Origin: Streptococcus tangpeifui
GTDB lineage: Bacteria; Bacillota; Bacilli; Lactobacillales; Streptococcaceae
Assembly (NCBI RefSeq): GCF_011038795.1
Contig: NZ_JAAKDU010000002.1
Location: forward strand, 124,001-188,000
Reading direction: 5' to 3'
DNA: 64,000 nt
Positions 1 to 9,284 of the stretch are shown here, piece by piece (positions within the stretch are counted from its first letter, which is position 1; the number at the start of each line of letters is the position of its first letter). A program made the translations under genes and the position numbers. Below the pieces are notes generated by a model. That model was not told the origin of the DNA. It made no database searches and saw nothing but the letters and a program-made list of their open reading frames with translations.

Positions 1-647
1 AGACGCCCTTGACTGTCATCAAGGGCAATACGGATTTATTAGAAATGACAAATCTGACGGATCAGCAGTCTGAATTTTTGGCCTATACTAAGCGCAATGC
101 TCAGTTGCTGGATGACTATGTGCAAGCGCTCAACCAATTGACTAAAAGTCAGAAACGACAAGACTACACACCGAATCTGATATCTCTTAAAGCCTTTTTG
201 GATGACTTGGACAAGGATGCTAAGGGGTTATCTCTGGCTAAAAAGGTCACTTGGGAACCGCAGGTTCTATCTAGTCTGCCCGATATCCAAGTCAACTGGG
301 ATCAGACTCTTCTTAAGCGAGCTCTCATAAATGTTATAAGCAATGCTATGGAATATTCACCAACAGGAAGTGTGGTCAGCTTGACCTATGAATTGCAGGA
401 TAGTCAGCTTTTATTGTGCATCACTGACAGTGGTTCAGGGTTTAGTCAAAATGCCTTGGAATCGGCTAAAATGCCTTTTTATACTTCTAATACCAGCAGG
501 AATAAAAGCCAGTATCACCAAGGATTGGGCTTGGCTGTTGCGGATAATATTGTCCGCCTGCACGGCGGAAGTCTGGAAGTGTCAAATGCTAGGCAAGGCG
601 GCGGCCAGGTCACGATCACCTTACCTATTATAAAAAAACAAGTTTGA
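1..647 (+). CDS. Sensor histidine kinase, C-terminal part (5' end outside window)
   Basis: Two-component sensor kinase cut by the window edge; the reading frame is open from base 3. The first visible residues, TPLTVIKGN, follow the phospho-accepting histidine of an H-box of the HELRTP type, so the catalytic His itself lies just outside. A dimerisation helix region follows, then the ATP-binding HATPase_c domain: N-box around LINVISNAMEYSP, G1 box DSGSGF, G2 box GLGLAVADNIVRLHGG. The protein ends KKQV, and the stop codon lies inside a terminator stem. Family knowledge: such kinases phosphorylate a response regulator usually encoded just upstream, here not visible. The signal cannot be inferred from this part. 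Confidence 0.9.
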   Translation, partial: TPLTVIKGNTDLLEMTNLTDQQSEFLAYTKRNAQLLDDYVQALNQLTKSQKRQDYTPNLISLKAFLDDLDKDAKGLSLAKKVTWEPQVLSSLPDIQVNWDQTLLKRALINVISNAMEYSPTGSVVSLTYELQDSQLLLCITDSGSGFSQNALESAKMPFYTSNTSRNKSQYHQGLGLAVADNIVRLHGGSLEVSNARQGGGQVTITLPIIKKQV

Positions 648-676
648 GACACTTTTGATCCCAAACTTGTTTTTTA
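632..676 (+). terminator. Intrinsic terminator of the histidine kinase gene
   Basis: The arm AAAAACAAGTTTG pairs with CAAACTTGTTTTT around a short loop, with a T-run at the end. The left arm includes the kinase stop codon (645-647). The A-run on the other side means it could also stop minus-strand transcription coming from mleP. Confidence 0.85.
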
Positions 677-752
677 TGTGACTTCAACCCGCCTCGCTTC
701 GATAAGTGGAGGAAAATAAACACCCGTAAAGCAGGTAGTCAAGATTGTATTT

Positions 753-2024
753 TTAACTAAACAGTTGAATTAGAATACCACCTAGGATAAGGATGATAGC
801 CCCGCCGAGCCGGTTGGCCATTTGGGCAAAAGCAATCATTTCCATACGGTCAGCAGCCGAGAGGACGGCGATATTGCCTGTGCCTCCCATTGAGTTGTTA
901 ATCATACCAGCTCCGATGGCTGTTTCAACTGGAAATAGTCCGAAAATCTTACCAAGGAACCAGCTGGCAAGCCCCATAGCAACAACTGATGTCAAGCTGA
1001 GGATAAGGAATTGCCAGGTCATAGCTTGTGCTAGTTTAGATAGATCCATCATAGCCAAACCGATACCAGCTAAAACAGCGTGAGTCAAGTTGGTCATGAC
1101 GACTTGGTTGAACATAACAACACAGTCTTGAAGTGCTTTGGGTACAGTATCAGTTGCTTTCAGGATAAATACAATAATAATCATAAAGGCATAACTGTGA
1201 ATTTTTGGTACAAAAGCATTGAGGATAACCCCGATGAGAAAGAGGCCAAATGCAAACATCAGTCCGACACCGATCTTGGTAGCATCGAGGGTTAAGTGTG
1301 GTCTTTCCAGTTCTTCCTTATTAACTTCGATAAGGACACCATGACCATTGTATTTTGTCTTGGCAAAGGCCTTGGCGATAAAGATAGCACCGATAATAGC
1401 AAAGAGGTTACCAAGGGTTGTCGCAGGTGCTAGATGATTGAGAATATCACCTGCTGGGACATGAAGTTGGCTGGCATAGATTTTAGATAATGGGACGATA
1501 CCAGCCCCCATCCCTCCTGCCATCTGTGCCATAGAAATATAGAGGACAGAATGGCTAAAGCCTTGTCCAAGCAAAACTCCCATACCACCAGTAGCAAAGA
1601 AACCAATGACCATAGTAGCAAGTGAGATGGGAATGAAACGAGCCGAAGCCCTAACCAAGAGGTTGCGGTTCATCCCAAGGATAGCACCACAAATTAAAGC
1701 GGCGATATAGAAATCCAGAAATCCCCAATCTTGCATAAATGCCGCAGTCGCTTGTACAACAGTTTTGGGCATAATTCTTAAACTGTTAAGCAGGGCCGCC
1801 AGCAAGAGGGTCATGACCGAACCTCCACCTAGATAAGTATTAAAGAAAGGTGTTTTTTGACCAATCCAATAGAAGAGATGGCCTAGAAGAACCAACATAA
1901 AGGTAATCCCCAACATGTTGAGTGGGAGTTTCCCCATCCAGATAGTGACAGCTAAGATGAGCACCAAGACTACATACAAGGGGAGACCAACACCAGAAAT
2001 TTTGATCGTATTCAGTTTATTCAT
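753..2024 (-). CDS. mleP: Malate permease, 2-hydroxycarboxylate transporter family
   Basis: Predicted secondary transporter of the 2HCT family (CitS, MleP, CimH), 423 aa, the usual family length. The sequence is almost wholly hydrophobic with about eleven membrane spans. Both conserved glycine motifs of the re-entrant loops are visible: GGMGAGIVPLS in the first half and SMGGTGNIAVLSAA in the second. In malolactic bacteria this carrier brings in L-malate and exports L-lactate, so decarboxylation in the cytoplasm generates a proton motive force. It lies 21 bp downstream of mleS on the same strand, consistent with one transcript. The substrate assignment rests on that neighbour; a citrate/malate carrier of the same family would look similar. 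Confidence 0.92.
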   Translation of the reverse strand: MNKLNTIKISGVGLPLYVVLVLILAVTIWMGKLPLNMLGITFMLVLLGHLFYWIGQKTPFFNTYLGGGSVMTLLLAALLNSLRIMPKTVVQATAAFMQDWGFLDFYIAALICGAILGMNRNLLVRASARFIPISLATMVIGFFATGGMGVLLGQGFSHSVLYISMAQMAGGMGAGIVPLSKIYASQLHVPAGDILNHLAPATTLGNLFAIIGAIFIAKAFAKTKYNGHGVLIEVNKEELERPHLTLDATKIGVGLMFAFGLFLIGVILNAFVPKIHSYAFMIIIVFILKATDTVPKALQDCVVMFNQVVMTNLTHAVLAGIGLAMMDLSKLAQAMTWQFLILSLTSVVAMGLASWFLGKIFGLFPVETAIGAGMINNSMGGTGNIAVLSAADRMEMIAFAQMANRLGGAIILILGGILIQLFS

Positions 2025-2045
2025 GATTGCTGAAAGCCTCCGACA

Positions 2046-3668
2046 TTAGTATTCTGGATACCATTTGAGGTCACGGACAGCCTTAGCCATATCAGTTTCC
2101 TTTGCTTGGGCCAAGCCCTGTTCTTGAGCTTTTTGGGCAACGGCTTCAGCTACCTTAATAGAAACGTCAGCTACATACTTAAATGGTGGAAGGACAGGTG
2201 CTCCTGGCTGACCAGGATCGACCAAACCACTGAGTGAGTGAGCAGCAGCTCCGATCATTTCATCTGTCAAAAGCTTGGCTTCTGAGGCTAGCATACCAAG
2301 TCCGAGACCTGGATAGATAAGGGCATTATTGGCTTGACCGATTTGATAATCAACCCCTTTATAAGTAACCGTACCAGAAGGAACACCTGTTGCTACGAAG
2401 GCTTTACCATCTGACCATTGAATGACTTGCTCAGCAGTAGCTTCTAATTTCTTAGTAGGGTTAGAGATTGGGAAGATGACTGGGCGTTCAGTATTGTCAC
2501 ACATAGCCTTGACGACATCTTCAGTGAAGGCACCAGCATCTGTAGAAGTACCAACCAAAATAGTTGGCTTAACAACCTTAATCACATTAAGGAGGTTAGT
2601 CATATCCCCAGCATTTTCAAAGTCCGCACGTTTCTTAGCAAATGGTTTTTGGGCAGGTGTCAAGTCTTCCATATCATCGAAGAGAAGCCCTTGTTGGTCG
2701 ATCATGAAGAAATGCTTGTAGGCTTCCTCTTCTGACAATCCTTCGCTGACCATTTCAGCATGAACTCGAGAAGCGATACCAGCACCAGCAGAACCACCAC
2801 CGTAGCAAAGGTAGATTTGGTCAGTGAGTTTTTCGCCAGTGATATCAAGGGCACCGAAGATACCGCCGAGAACAACAATACCAGTACCTTGAATATCATC
2901 ATTGAAAGTTGGAATATCATTCTTGTAGCGGTTCAAGATGTCAGCCGCAGTTGAGCGCCCGAAATCTTCCCAGTGAAGGTAGAGTTTAGGGAAAAGTTTT
3001 TCTGCGGTTTGAACAAATTGGTCGATAAATTTATCATATTGTTGGCCATGGACCCGTTCATGACGGTTACCGAGGTACATTGGGTCGTCCAAAAGTTCTT
3101 GGCGGTTGGTACCAGCGTCGATAACCAAGGGCATTACAGATGATGGGTCAATACCAGCAGCGGCTGTATAGACCATCAATTTACCGACAGAGATATCTAC
3201 CCCTTGGACGCCCCAGTCACCGATACCAAGGATTCCTTCAGCATCTGTTGCCACAATCAAGCGAATATCACGGTCACCAGCCGCATTTTTCAAGGTTTCT
3301 TCGATATTTTCTGGATGGTTAATATCAAGGTAGGCCGCGTACTGAGGATCTACAAATAGTTGACTGTAATGTTCAATTGTATCTGCAATTGTGGGATCGT
3401 AAACGATAGGATTAAACTCTACGATATGCTGATTAAACAAGTAGTAAAAGAGGGTGCGATTGGTGTTGAAAATTTCCATCAAGAAGAGGCGTTTTTCCAA
3501 ATCTGATGGCTTTTGCAGATAGTGCTGATAAGCTTGATCTGCCTGTTCTTCAATGGTTTGCACATAAGGTGGCAAGAGACCAATCAGACCGTGTTCCTTA
3601 CGTTCTTCCATAGTGAAGGCTGTTCCTTTATTTAAAAAGGGGTTGTTTAAAATATCATGTGCTTTCAT
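2046..3668 (-). CDS. mleS: Malolactic enzyme
   Basis: NAD- and Mn-dependent malolactic enzyme: converts L-malate to L-lactate and CO2 in one step, raising internal pH and aiding acid tolerance. It resembles malic enzymes throughout, with the malic N-terminal domain followed by an NAD-binding domain ([16 protein letters not shown]; later [14 protein letters not shown]). About 540 aa, matching lactococcal and oenococcal enzymes. An in-frame start 12 codons upstream exists, but the start at 3668 (MKAHDILNN) is preceded by AGAGGAG at proper spacing and is preferred. Followed by mleP; divergent from mleR. A malic enzyme (pyruvate-forming) is the alternative, but context with mleP and mleR favours MleS. 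Confidence 0.95.
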   Translation of the reverse strand: MKAHDILNNPFLNKGTAFTMEERKEHGLIGLLPPYVQTIEEQADQAYQHYLQKPSDLEKRLFLMEIFNTNRTLFYYLFNQHIVEFNPIVYDPTIADTIEHYSQLFVDPQYAAYLDINHPENIEETLKNAAGDRDIRLIVATDAEGILGIGDWGVQGVDISVGKLMVYTAAAGIDPSSVMPLVIDAGTNRQELLDDPMYLGNRHERVHGQQYDKFIDQFVQTAEKLFPKLYLHWEDFGRSTAADILNRYKNDIPTFNDDIQGTGIVVLGGIFGALDITGEKLTDQIYLCYGGGSAGAGIASRVHAEMVSEGLSEEEAYKHFFMIDQQGLLFDDMEDLTPAQKPFAKKRADFENAGDMTNLLNVIKVVKPTILVGTSTDAGAFTEDVVKAMCDNTERPVIFPISNPTKKLEATAEQVIQWSDGKAFVATGVPSGTVTYKGVDYQIGQANNALIYPGLGLGMLASEAKLLTDEMIGAAAHSLSGLVDPGQPGAPVLPPFKYVADVSIKVAEAVAQKAQEQGLAQAKETDMAKAVRDLKWYPEY

Positions 3669-3715
3669 CTTATTCTCCTCTATAATAAGTTGTATTACTC
3701 GCAAAGAGCGACCTT

Positions 3716-3745
3716 ATTATAGGTTTGCCGTCTTCTTATAGTCAA
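3716..3745 (-). promoter_or_regulatory. Promoter of mleSP
   Basis: Read on the minus strand: -35 TTGACT (3740-3745), 18-bp spacer, -10 TATAAT (3716-3721), about 45 bp upstream of the chosen mleS start. Strong match to the vegetative sigma-factor consensus. Confidence 0.8.
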
Positions 3746-3753
3746 CTGTCTGC

Positions 3754-3777
3754 CTTATCATAAATTTTATTTATAAG
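3754..3777. promoter_or_regulatory. Possible MleR (LysR-type) operator
   Basis: Imperfect inverted repeat CTTAT-N14-ATAAG in the 154-bp gap between divergent mleS and mleR, just upstream of the mleS -35 box. LysR regulators typically bind such a site upstream of the divergent target and near their own promoter. Assignment to MleR is an inference from position and weak symmetry only. Confidence 0.4.
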
Positions 3778-3822
3778 ACCGGTTTTTGTGATACAATGAT
3801 GACGATACAAGGGAGGTTCTGT

Positions 3823-4704
3823 ATGAATATCAGGGATTTAGAATATTTTCAAGAGTTATCGAGACTAAATTCATTTACAGCGGTTGCCCAGTCTTTTAAG
3901 GTCAGTCAACCCACTATTACCTATGCTATCAAGCGTTTAGAACATCAGTTTGCCTGTGAGCTTTTTATTAAAGATACTTCTCATCGCTCAGTCGTTTTAA
4001 CCCATCAAGGGGAGATTCTAGCTAGGCATATTGAGGCCATTTTAGCGGAACTGACTATTTCACAAAAAGAGATAGACCGCGCCAATCGTCAAGAAGTCAA
4101 GGTCGGATTTCCGCCGATTATCAGGGCACGAATCTTATCACAGCTTATCCACAAAGGAGCAGATCTCAGTTTTATGTCTAGCCTGCAAATGGTGGGCGGC
4201 GGCTCTGTCGACCTGCTCCAGCAGTTGGTGGCTGGTGACTTGGATTTCAGCTTTATCGGCAGTCTGCACCCTTTAGATCATCCTAAATTAATAACGAAGG
4301 AACTTTATCAACGTCCCTTTTATATTGTCGTATCTGAAAAACATCCCCTAGCTAAAAAGCGGTCGGTCTCCTTTGGTGAAGTATTAAATGAACCCTTTCT
4401 TATCTTGGATGAAGGCCATACGCACTTAGAAGCCTTTAATTATCTGAATGACAAATACCGGCAGCGCGCTAATATCTTCTTGAAATTGAGTGAGATTTCT
4501 ATTATCGGACAGATGGTTGGAGAAAATCTTGGCATTACTCTACTGACCGATTTTCTCCTCTTTTCAGAATTGGAAGGCTTGGTCAAAATTCCTCTTACCG
4601 ATGATGATAATGTCAGTTTTCATGTCAGCTATGCCTACTCAAAAAGTACAGTTTTACCTCCATTGATTGAGCATCTGATTGAGCTCCTAGGAAAAATTAA
4701 GTAG
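3823..4704 (+). CDS. mleR: LysR-family regulator of the malolactic genes
   Basis: LysR-type transcription factor, about 293 aa. The N-terminal winged helix-turn-helix is clear (MNIRDLEYFQELSRLNSFTAVAQ..., then SQPTITYAIKRLE as recognition helix), followed by a coiled linker and the periplasmic-binding-like effector domain. Divergent from mleSP, the classic arrangement for MleR, which in lactococci and S. mutans activates malolactic genes in response to malate and low pH. An ATG nine codons upstream is in frame, but GGGAGG lies 6 bp before the ATG at 3823, so that start is chosen. Confidence 0.9.
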   Translation: MNIRDLEYFQELSRLNSFTAVAQSFKVSQPTITYAIKRLEHQFACELFIKDTSHRSVVLTHQGEILARHIEAILAELTISQKEIDRANRQEVKVGFPPIIRARILSQLIHKGADLSFMSSLQMVGGGSVDLLQQLVAGDLDFSFIGSLHPLDHPKLITKELYQRPFYIVVSEKHPLAKKRSVSFGEVLNEPFLILDEGHTHLEAFNYLNDKYRQRANIFLKLSEISIIGQMVGENLGITLLTDFLLFSELEGLVKIPLTDDDNVSFHVSYAYSKSTVLPPLIEHLIELLGKIK

Positions 4705-5389
4705 AGTGTAAAAGGGGGATGAACAACCTGAAAATTGAAAATTTTGGTTCTCACCATGCCCTAGTTTCAAGGTAGTGATTTGAAACAGTTTCTCCCTAGA
4801 CCGTTTCACTCCACTTCCCGTACAGTTCAAAGGGTCAGGGGATCTTTTGAGGTTGGAAATAGAGTCCTAAACTTGATTCTTTTGGCAGTAATAAACAATT
4901 GACGCAGTGGTGGATTAAGAGTTCCTTACCCCTTGCCTTGCATGTGATAGATCAAGCAGTCTGGGAGACTGTTTGAGAGAACTAAGATCAACTGTGCAGA
5001 GGTGGGATAGAAACCTTCAGTTGAGGATTTCTACTTGAACCTTAAACTAAGAAAGCAAGGAAAATCAATTTCTTCGAAATACTGATTTCTTATACGAAAA
5101 CTTCAGAGATTACAATACTTTGTGGGTGAGGGCTAAGCTATCATGGTTGTTTGTCCCACTCTCTTAGTTTTTCTGCTTTGGCCTTACGGTAAAAGGAAAA
5201 TCTGTCAGCAGTGGGTTATTGGTTCTAAAGTACCTAATGAACGGTGCAGGAGTATGGCTTGTTGGCTACGCCAAGAAGTCTTGCCTCTGCATCAAGAGTT
5301 TATTCCAAAACAAAAATACTGGACAAATTTGCCCAGTATCTTTTATTTATAGATGTAATCTGTGTGAACTTATCGGTTATGACAATCGG
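4705..5389. repeat. Composite intergenic repeat region (copy A)
   Basis: 685 bp without a convincing gene. It is built of pieces that recur in other gaps of this window: a stretch around 4815-4860 ending in TCTTTTGAGGTTGGAAAT, the GCTTTGGCCTTACGGTAAAAGG hairpin block cut short here near 5170, the CAGCAGTGG-type left end of the MITE-like core near 5208, and the tail leading to the hairpin at 5312-5346. The core's right inverted repeat is missing, so this copy is degenerate. Short ORFs here do not look like proteins. Confidence 0.65.
5312..5346. terminator. Bidirectional terminator after the glucan-binding protein gene
   Basis: ATACTGG and CCAGTAT pair around ACAAATTTG, flanked by AAAA and TTTT, so it can work in both directions. 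It is also the tail of the composite repeat; the same hairpin recurs near 24465-24490 in a different order. Confidence 0.65.
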
Positions 5390-7354
5390 TTAATTAGCCA
5401 GAGTACCATCAGGATTAAAGACATACTCCTGACCATTGATCGTTTGATTGCCAGTTACCCCTCTACCATCAGCACCAAAGTAATAAGTGTTTCCGTCCAC
5501 TTCTACGAAGCGATTCGTTACGGCCTTACCACTGTCATCGAAGTAATAAAAATCACTGGTAAAGGTAGTTGCTGATGGATTTTTGTAGTAAGCTTTTTCA
5601 GGTGTATGGCTATAGACCCTACCAGATGGAGCATAAAGGCGGTAGAAGACCAGTTGATTTGATTTTGCAGGATAGTTTGTTACGGTACCAAGGCCATTTT
5701 GATCAAAGTGATAGGTTACCCCATCAATAGTAATATCGGAGTTTGTCTTAGTTTCGCCACTGTCAGCATCAAGGTAATAACGCTCTCCCTTGAGCGTAGA
5801 AATCATTTTACCTTTGACTTGACTACCATCTTCGGTGAAATAGTAAGTTTTTCCACCGATGGTTTGCAAGCCAGTAAGAGCCTTTCCGTCTTTACCAAAG
5901 TATTTGTAAACGTCGCCTACTTGGATAAATTGATTGCTAACGGCACTACCATCTTTACCGAAATAAAGACGGTAGCTATTATCATGGTTATCATACTTAT
6001 TTGTTGGGATATGGTAATGAGGTTGACCATTTGCTTCAAACCAGACCTCACCATGGTACATAGCATTGTCGCTGCCTGTTACTTTCGCTGGGGCATTATA
6101 CTGCCATTCTTTAACAGTACCAAAATAGTAGGTCTTTCCATCGATTTCTTGAAGACCAGAAGCTAATTTACCATCAGCATCCACATAGTAAGTCTGACCA
6201 TCTTGCTCTACCCATTGGTTTTTGACTTCTGTGTTTTCAGTCAAAATGCCATGTTTATCAGGGGTGTAAGCCTTACCGTTATAAACAGAGACTAGCGGTA
6301 GAGAGTCGTAAGAACTAGTGGTAGCTGAAGTAGGTCTATAAACATTTCTAACGGTAAGGTAGCCATTTTCCGTGAAATGATAGAGTTTACCGTCAATTTC
6401 TTGGAAGCCTTTCACAGCCTTACCATCAGCATCAAAGTACATGGTGTAGGTAAGGCTGGGTCCTACTGGGGCATAATTAAAGTTGGCATATCCCCAGCCA
6501 TTTTTGACCTTGATACCGGTGTCTTTATCATAATAGCTAATCGTATCATCCTCATTACGGAGAATCTTACCCTTATACTCCTGACCAGTGCTTGAGAAGT
6601 AATACTCATTGCCATCGATGATTTGTTTACCAGTGACACGAGCACCATCAGCACCATAATAAACCCACTTGTCTTCTGGACTTCGTCGAGGGAAACTAAT
6701 CACCTCAGCCAGTCGGAAACGATTTGTCCACATGTGACCGGTATCTTGGTCGAAATAATAGGTTTTATCATTAATTTGAACATCAACGCCTTTGGCTTGC
6801 TTCCCGTCCTCGTAGAAGTAATGAGGAGCACCGTCGATATCTTTAAGTCCTGTAACATTTTGACCGTTTTGATCAGCATAATACCAATTGCCTTGGTCAT
6901 CAGAGTGGAATCCAATTGCAGCTGCTTTGTCAGCCTCAGCTGCTACTTGCAGATCCGATGAAGTCTGAGCTTGAGGGGCGGTTGATTCAAAATTTTCTGA
7001 TAGAGCAGGCTGTTGCTCAACAGTTTCCTCTACAGGAGCAACAGTAGTGTCAGCTTGGACAGGCTCAGATGTTGCTAATGGTGATGATACAACCGCAGTA
7101 TTTTGATGCTCTGCAGCAGCTGGCGCCTTAGTTGCATTAGCTATTGAGACGGTTTCAGTAGCAGGGGGTGTTGTACCCTGTACAGGGTTTGGGGTGGTGA
7201 CTTGCTCGGCTGCAGCAGCTACTTCATCGGCAGAGACTCGCCCTTCAGTTACTGCTAATAGACCAATACCAGTTAACAAACTAGCACTGGATACAGCAAT
7301 AGTTACCCACTGTTTTTTGACCTTGTGGAGTTTGTAATGCAATTTTCTTTCCAT
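5390..7354 (-). CDS. Secreted glucan-binding protein with C-terminal binding repeats
   Basis: 654-aa extracellular protein. Residues 1 to about 43 form a long signal peptide of the kind seen on streptococcal glucosyltransferases (KLHKVKKQWVTIAVSSASL..., ending VSADE). Then comes an Ala/Thr/Pro/Glu-rich linker to about residue 145, and the remaining 500 residues are tandem repeats of the glucan/cell-wall-binding type (YYF.ADG..VTG.Q.I.G..YYF). No LPXTG anchor and no catalytic GH70 domain is present, so it is a lectin-like binder, comparable to GbpA or the dextran-binding lectins of mutans streptococci. Likely role: holding cells to alpha-glucan in biofilm. RBS AAGGAGAG precedes the ATG. A dextranase inhibitor of similar build is an alternative. 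Confidence 0.85.
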   Translation of the reverse strand: MERKLHYKLHKVKKQWVTIAVSSASLLTGIGLLAVTEGRVSADEVAAAAEQVTTPNPVQGTTPPATETVSIANATKAPAAAEHQNTAVVSSPLATSEPVQADTTVAPVEETVEQQPALSENFESTAPQAQTSSDLQVAAEADKAAAIGFHSDDQGNWYYADQNGQNVTGLKDIDGAPHYFYEDGKQAKGVDVQINDKTYYFDQDTGHMWTNRFRLAEVISFPRRSPEDKWVYYGADGARVTGKQIIDGNEYYFSSTGQEYKGKILRNEDDTISYYDKDTGIKVKNGWGYANFNYAPVGPSLTYTMYFDADGKAVKGFQEIDGKLYHFTENGYLTVRNVYRPTSATTSSYDSLPLVSVYNGKAYTPDKHGILTENTEVKNQWVEQDGQTYYVDADGKLASGLQEIDGKTYYFGTVKEWQYNAPAKVTGSDNAMYHGEVWFEANGQPHYHIPTNKYDNHDNSYRLYFGKDGSAVSNQFIQVGDVYKYFGKDGKALTGLQTIGGKTYYFTEDGSQVKGKMISTLKGERYYLDADSGETKTNSDITIDGVTYHFDQNGLGTVTNYPAKSNQLVFYRLYAPSGRVYSHTPEKAYYKNPSATTFTSDFYYFDDSGKAVTNRFVEVDGNTYYFGADGRGVTGNQTINGQEYVFNPDGTLAN

Positions 7355-7425
7355 TTGACTCTCCTTAAAAAGTGATAATTTGACTGGTTAAAAATTATTT
7401 AAAAAATAACCCTTAACTTCAAACA

Positions 7426-7454
7426 ATATTAACATTTCCCGACTCTTTTTACAA
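7426..7454 (-). promoter_or_regulatory. Promoter of the glucan-binding protein gene
   Basis: Minus-strand -35 TTGTAA (7449-7454), 17-bp spacer, -10 TAATAT (7426-7431), about 70 bp before the start codon. Confidence 0.6.
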
Positions 7455-7499
7455 TGGTTTAAGTTATTGTTTAGTATAGAATAGTTGATTTTGACGGAT

Positions 7500-7810
7500 A
7501 ACAAGAGAGCAGGACAGACAGCCGTAATTCGAAGAACTTAATTTCATCGTTCATTTCCGTCCAGTTCAAAAGATCTGAAGACTTTTTGAGGTTAGAAATA
7601 AGATGAACGGTATTCATCCGTTCATCACATTCATTTAGGTTAGGCGTTACTACTTGTGTAGTACTTCAACAGTCCAGTGGATTGCTGAAAGAGGACGCTT
7701 AAAAACTAAGAAGCGTCAGTTACAGAAAAACAATCAGCAACGGTCCATTGGACTGTGGGTGGCCTAGCCGACAAGTCTTACTCCCAACCACCGCGTCAAC
7801 ATGGTAAATC
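7500..7810. repeat. Composite intergenic repeat region (copy B)
   Basis: Part of a 677-bp gap between two minus-strand genes. It contains the AGTTCAAAAGATCT...TTTTTGAGGTTAGAAATAAG hairpin module, a stretch beginning ATCACATTCATTTAGG, and the right part of the MITE-like core (GACAAGTCTTACTCCCAACCACCGC, about 7769-7794). The left inverted repeat of the core is replaced by unrelated sequence with its own palindrome (CAGTCCAGTGGATTG and TCCATTGGACTG). No gene seen. Confidence 0.6.
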
Positions 7811-7875
7811 TAGAACAAGACAAAAATGACAAAATAAAGTGTTGCTTTTGTATACTGTTTCGAGCCATTAAATCA

Positions 7876-7912
7876 TAAAAAAAGACAATAGCCTTAAAGT
7901 GACTACTGTCTT
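7876..7912 (-). terminator. Terminator of the methyltransferase/GIY-YIG gene
   Basis: On the minus strand AAGACAGTAG pairs with CTATTGTCTT (one G-T pair) around an 11-nt loop, followed by a T-run. It lies 120 bp past the stop codon at 8032. Confidence 0.65.
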
Positions 7913-8031
7913 AAAAATAGTTCTTGTCTAAACTCTTGATAGGCTTGACAAATGATAGAAAAAAGGCAGAATTGTTGTCCTAACCTTTAGCCTCGGTATT
8001 ATTATTTTTAGGTGGCAATGAGTTACTTCCC

Positions 8032-9030
8032 TTATCTTTCATGTTCTTTGATGTAAGCTAGCTTTTGCTGACGGGTTTTATTTTTAAATTTAGCCTCAGC
8101 ACTCATAGCGGCATTTTTGTGATTGAAAGTTTCCGAGTAGATAAGTTTAACAGGGAGACGTGCCTTAGTATACTTGGCACCTTTACCAGCATTATGTTTG
8201 GCTAAGCGTTTGTCTAAGTCGGTTGTATAGCCGGTGTAGAGGCTGCCATCCGCGCATTCAAGGACATACATATAAGCTTTGTGATTCTTACCAAAATAGA
8301 TATCATGAATCTCGTCAGTGTAGTCGCCATTACCTTTATGGACAATGAGTGGCGGTAGGAACTTCATACCATCGATAGAGCCGTCTTTAATAGCTTCAAT
8401 CAAAAGCATATTAGCTTCCTTATTAGCCTTGGGGTAGACAAATTGGATCCGTTTGGGAGCCAGTTTGTAGCGTCTCATTGTATCGATAATTTCTAAAAAA
8501 CGTTCCGGCCGATGCACCATTGCCAACCGCCCCTTGGTTTTAAGTGCCTGCTGGCTAATTTGGCAAACTTCTTCAAGGTCAGTTGTAATCTCGTGACGGG
8601 CTAGAAGATAGTGCTGACTGGCATTTTTCTTGGAGGTTTCGGTTGCCTTGAAATAAGGAGGATTACAGAGGATAAGATCGACTTTGGAGCGAGGAGCATG
8701 ATCCATGAGATTTTTCAGGTCATCATTAATCATGGTGACCTGCTCAGTTAAGCCATTGAGCTCAATCGAGCGCTGTCCCATATCAGCTAGTCGCTCTTGG
8801 AGTTCAATTTCTAGGATTTTGGCCTTAGTCTGGGTTGAGGCAAAGAGACCGACGGCGCCGTTGCCACTGCAGAGATCAACAATCAATCCTTTAGAAGGAA
8901 ACTTTGGAAAGCGTGACAGCAAGACACTGTCGACAGAGTAGCTGAAAACTTCCTTGTTTTGGATAATTTTAACATCAGTAGAAAAGAGCTGATCGATGCG
9001 CTCTCCCTTAAGCAGATTTTTCTTCGTCAT
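8032..9030 (-). CDS. TrmN6-like tRNA methyltransferase fused to a GIY-YIG domain
   Basis: One 332-aa frame covering two proteins that I know as separate families. Residues 1 to about 245 match the TrmN6/YfiC methyltransferases: SAM site [14 protein letters not shown] and catalytic motif NPPYF (N6-adenine type, acting on A37 of tRNA-Val in E. coli). Residues about 250-332 are a GIY-YIG module of the YhbQ/YazA kind ([17 protein letters not shown]..., then [14 protein letters not shown]). The join is [12 protein letters not shown]. The start is uncertain: an ATG at 9039 lies within a TATAAT box, so the ATG at 9028-9030 is chosen (see the promoter entry); neither has a Shine-Dalgarno sequence. 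The role of the GIY-YIG part is unknown. Confidence 0.88.
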   Translation of the reverse strand: MTKKNLLKGERIDQLFSTDVKIIQNKEVFSYSVDSVLLSRFPKFPSKGLIVDLCSGNGAVGLFASTQTKAKILEIELQERLADMGQRSIELNGLTEQVTMINDDLKNLMDHAPRSKVDLILCNPPYFKATETSKKNASQHYLLARHEITTDLEEVCQISQQALKTKGRLAMVHRPERFLEIIDTMRRYKLAPKRIQFVYPKANKEANMLLIEAIKDGSIDGMKFLPPLIVHKGNGDYTDEIHDIYFGKNHKAYMYVLECADGSLYTGYTTDLDKRLAKHNAGKGAKYTKARLPVKLIYSETFNHKNAAMSAEAKFKNKTRQQKLAYIKEHER

Positions 9031-9037
9031 GGAAATC

Positions 9038-9046
9038 ATTATAGCA
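9038..9046 (-). promoter_or_regulatory. Extended -10 promoter, probably giving a leaderless mRNA
   Basis: Minus-strand TGCTATAAT, a perfect extended -10 motif. Transcription would begin about 6-7 nt downstream, at 9031-9032, directly at the ATG 9028-9030. No -35 box and no ribosome-binding site is visible, which suits a leaderless transcript. Confidence 0.6.
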
Positions 9047-9221
9047 TGATTTAGGAATGAAAAATAGTAGGTCTTGTCGTAGGTCAGTGATCGTCTTGTG
9101 AAAATAGCAAAATTAACTTAACCTTTCAGAAGAAGTAAAGTTATAATTATCAGAAAGATTGTTATTTATTTTCAAACGATTACTATTTGTGTTAAAAATT
9201 ACAAAATCACTCTGATTTTCC

Positions 9222-9250
9222 TTGCATAAGTAAATTTTAAGCGTTAAAAT
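9222..9250 (+). promoter_or_regulatory. Promoter of the bacteriocin-like island
   Basis: -35 TTGCAT (9222-9227), 17-bp spacer, -10 TAAAAT (9245-9250), 35 bp before the first peptide gene. The AT-rich 100 bp upstream may hold an activator site; one half-site-like ACCTTTCAGAAG near 9119 was seen but no matching second half. Confidence 0.6.
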
Positions 9251-9284
9251 AGCCACGTAATTTTTAAAAAAGGAGAATTTTTTT

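Noticed and set aside
4705..5389. CRISPR array or tandem repeats in the longer gaps
   Set aside because: Similarities are between dispersed gaps, not regularly spaced direct repeats within one gap.
5143..5575. Short plus-strand ORFs downstream of mleR
   Set aside because: They lie in repeat sequence or antisense to the glucan-binding protein, with no RBS and atypical composition.
5699..6961. Plus-strand ORFs of 60-155 codons opposite the glucan-binding protein gene
   Set aside because: Shadows caused by the repeated codons of the binding domain; their hydrophobic look comes from reverse-reading of Tyr/Gly/Asp repeats.
9100..9222. A ComE or BlpR binding site before the bacteriocin promoter
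   Set aside because: Only one half-site-like sequence (ACCTTTCAGAAG) was found; no second repeat at the expected distance.
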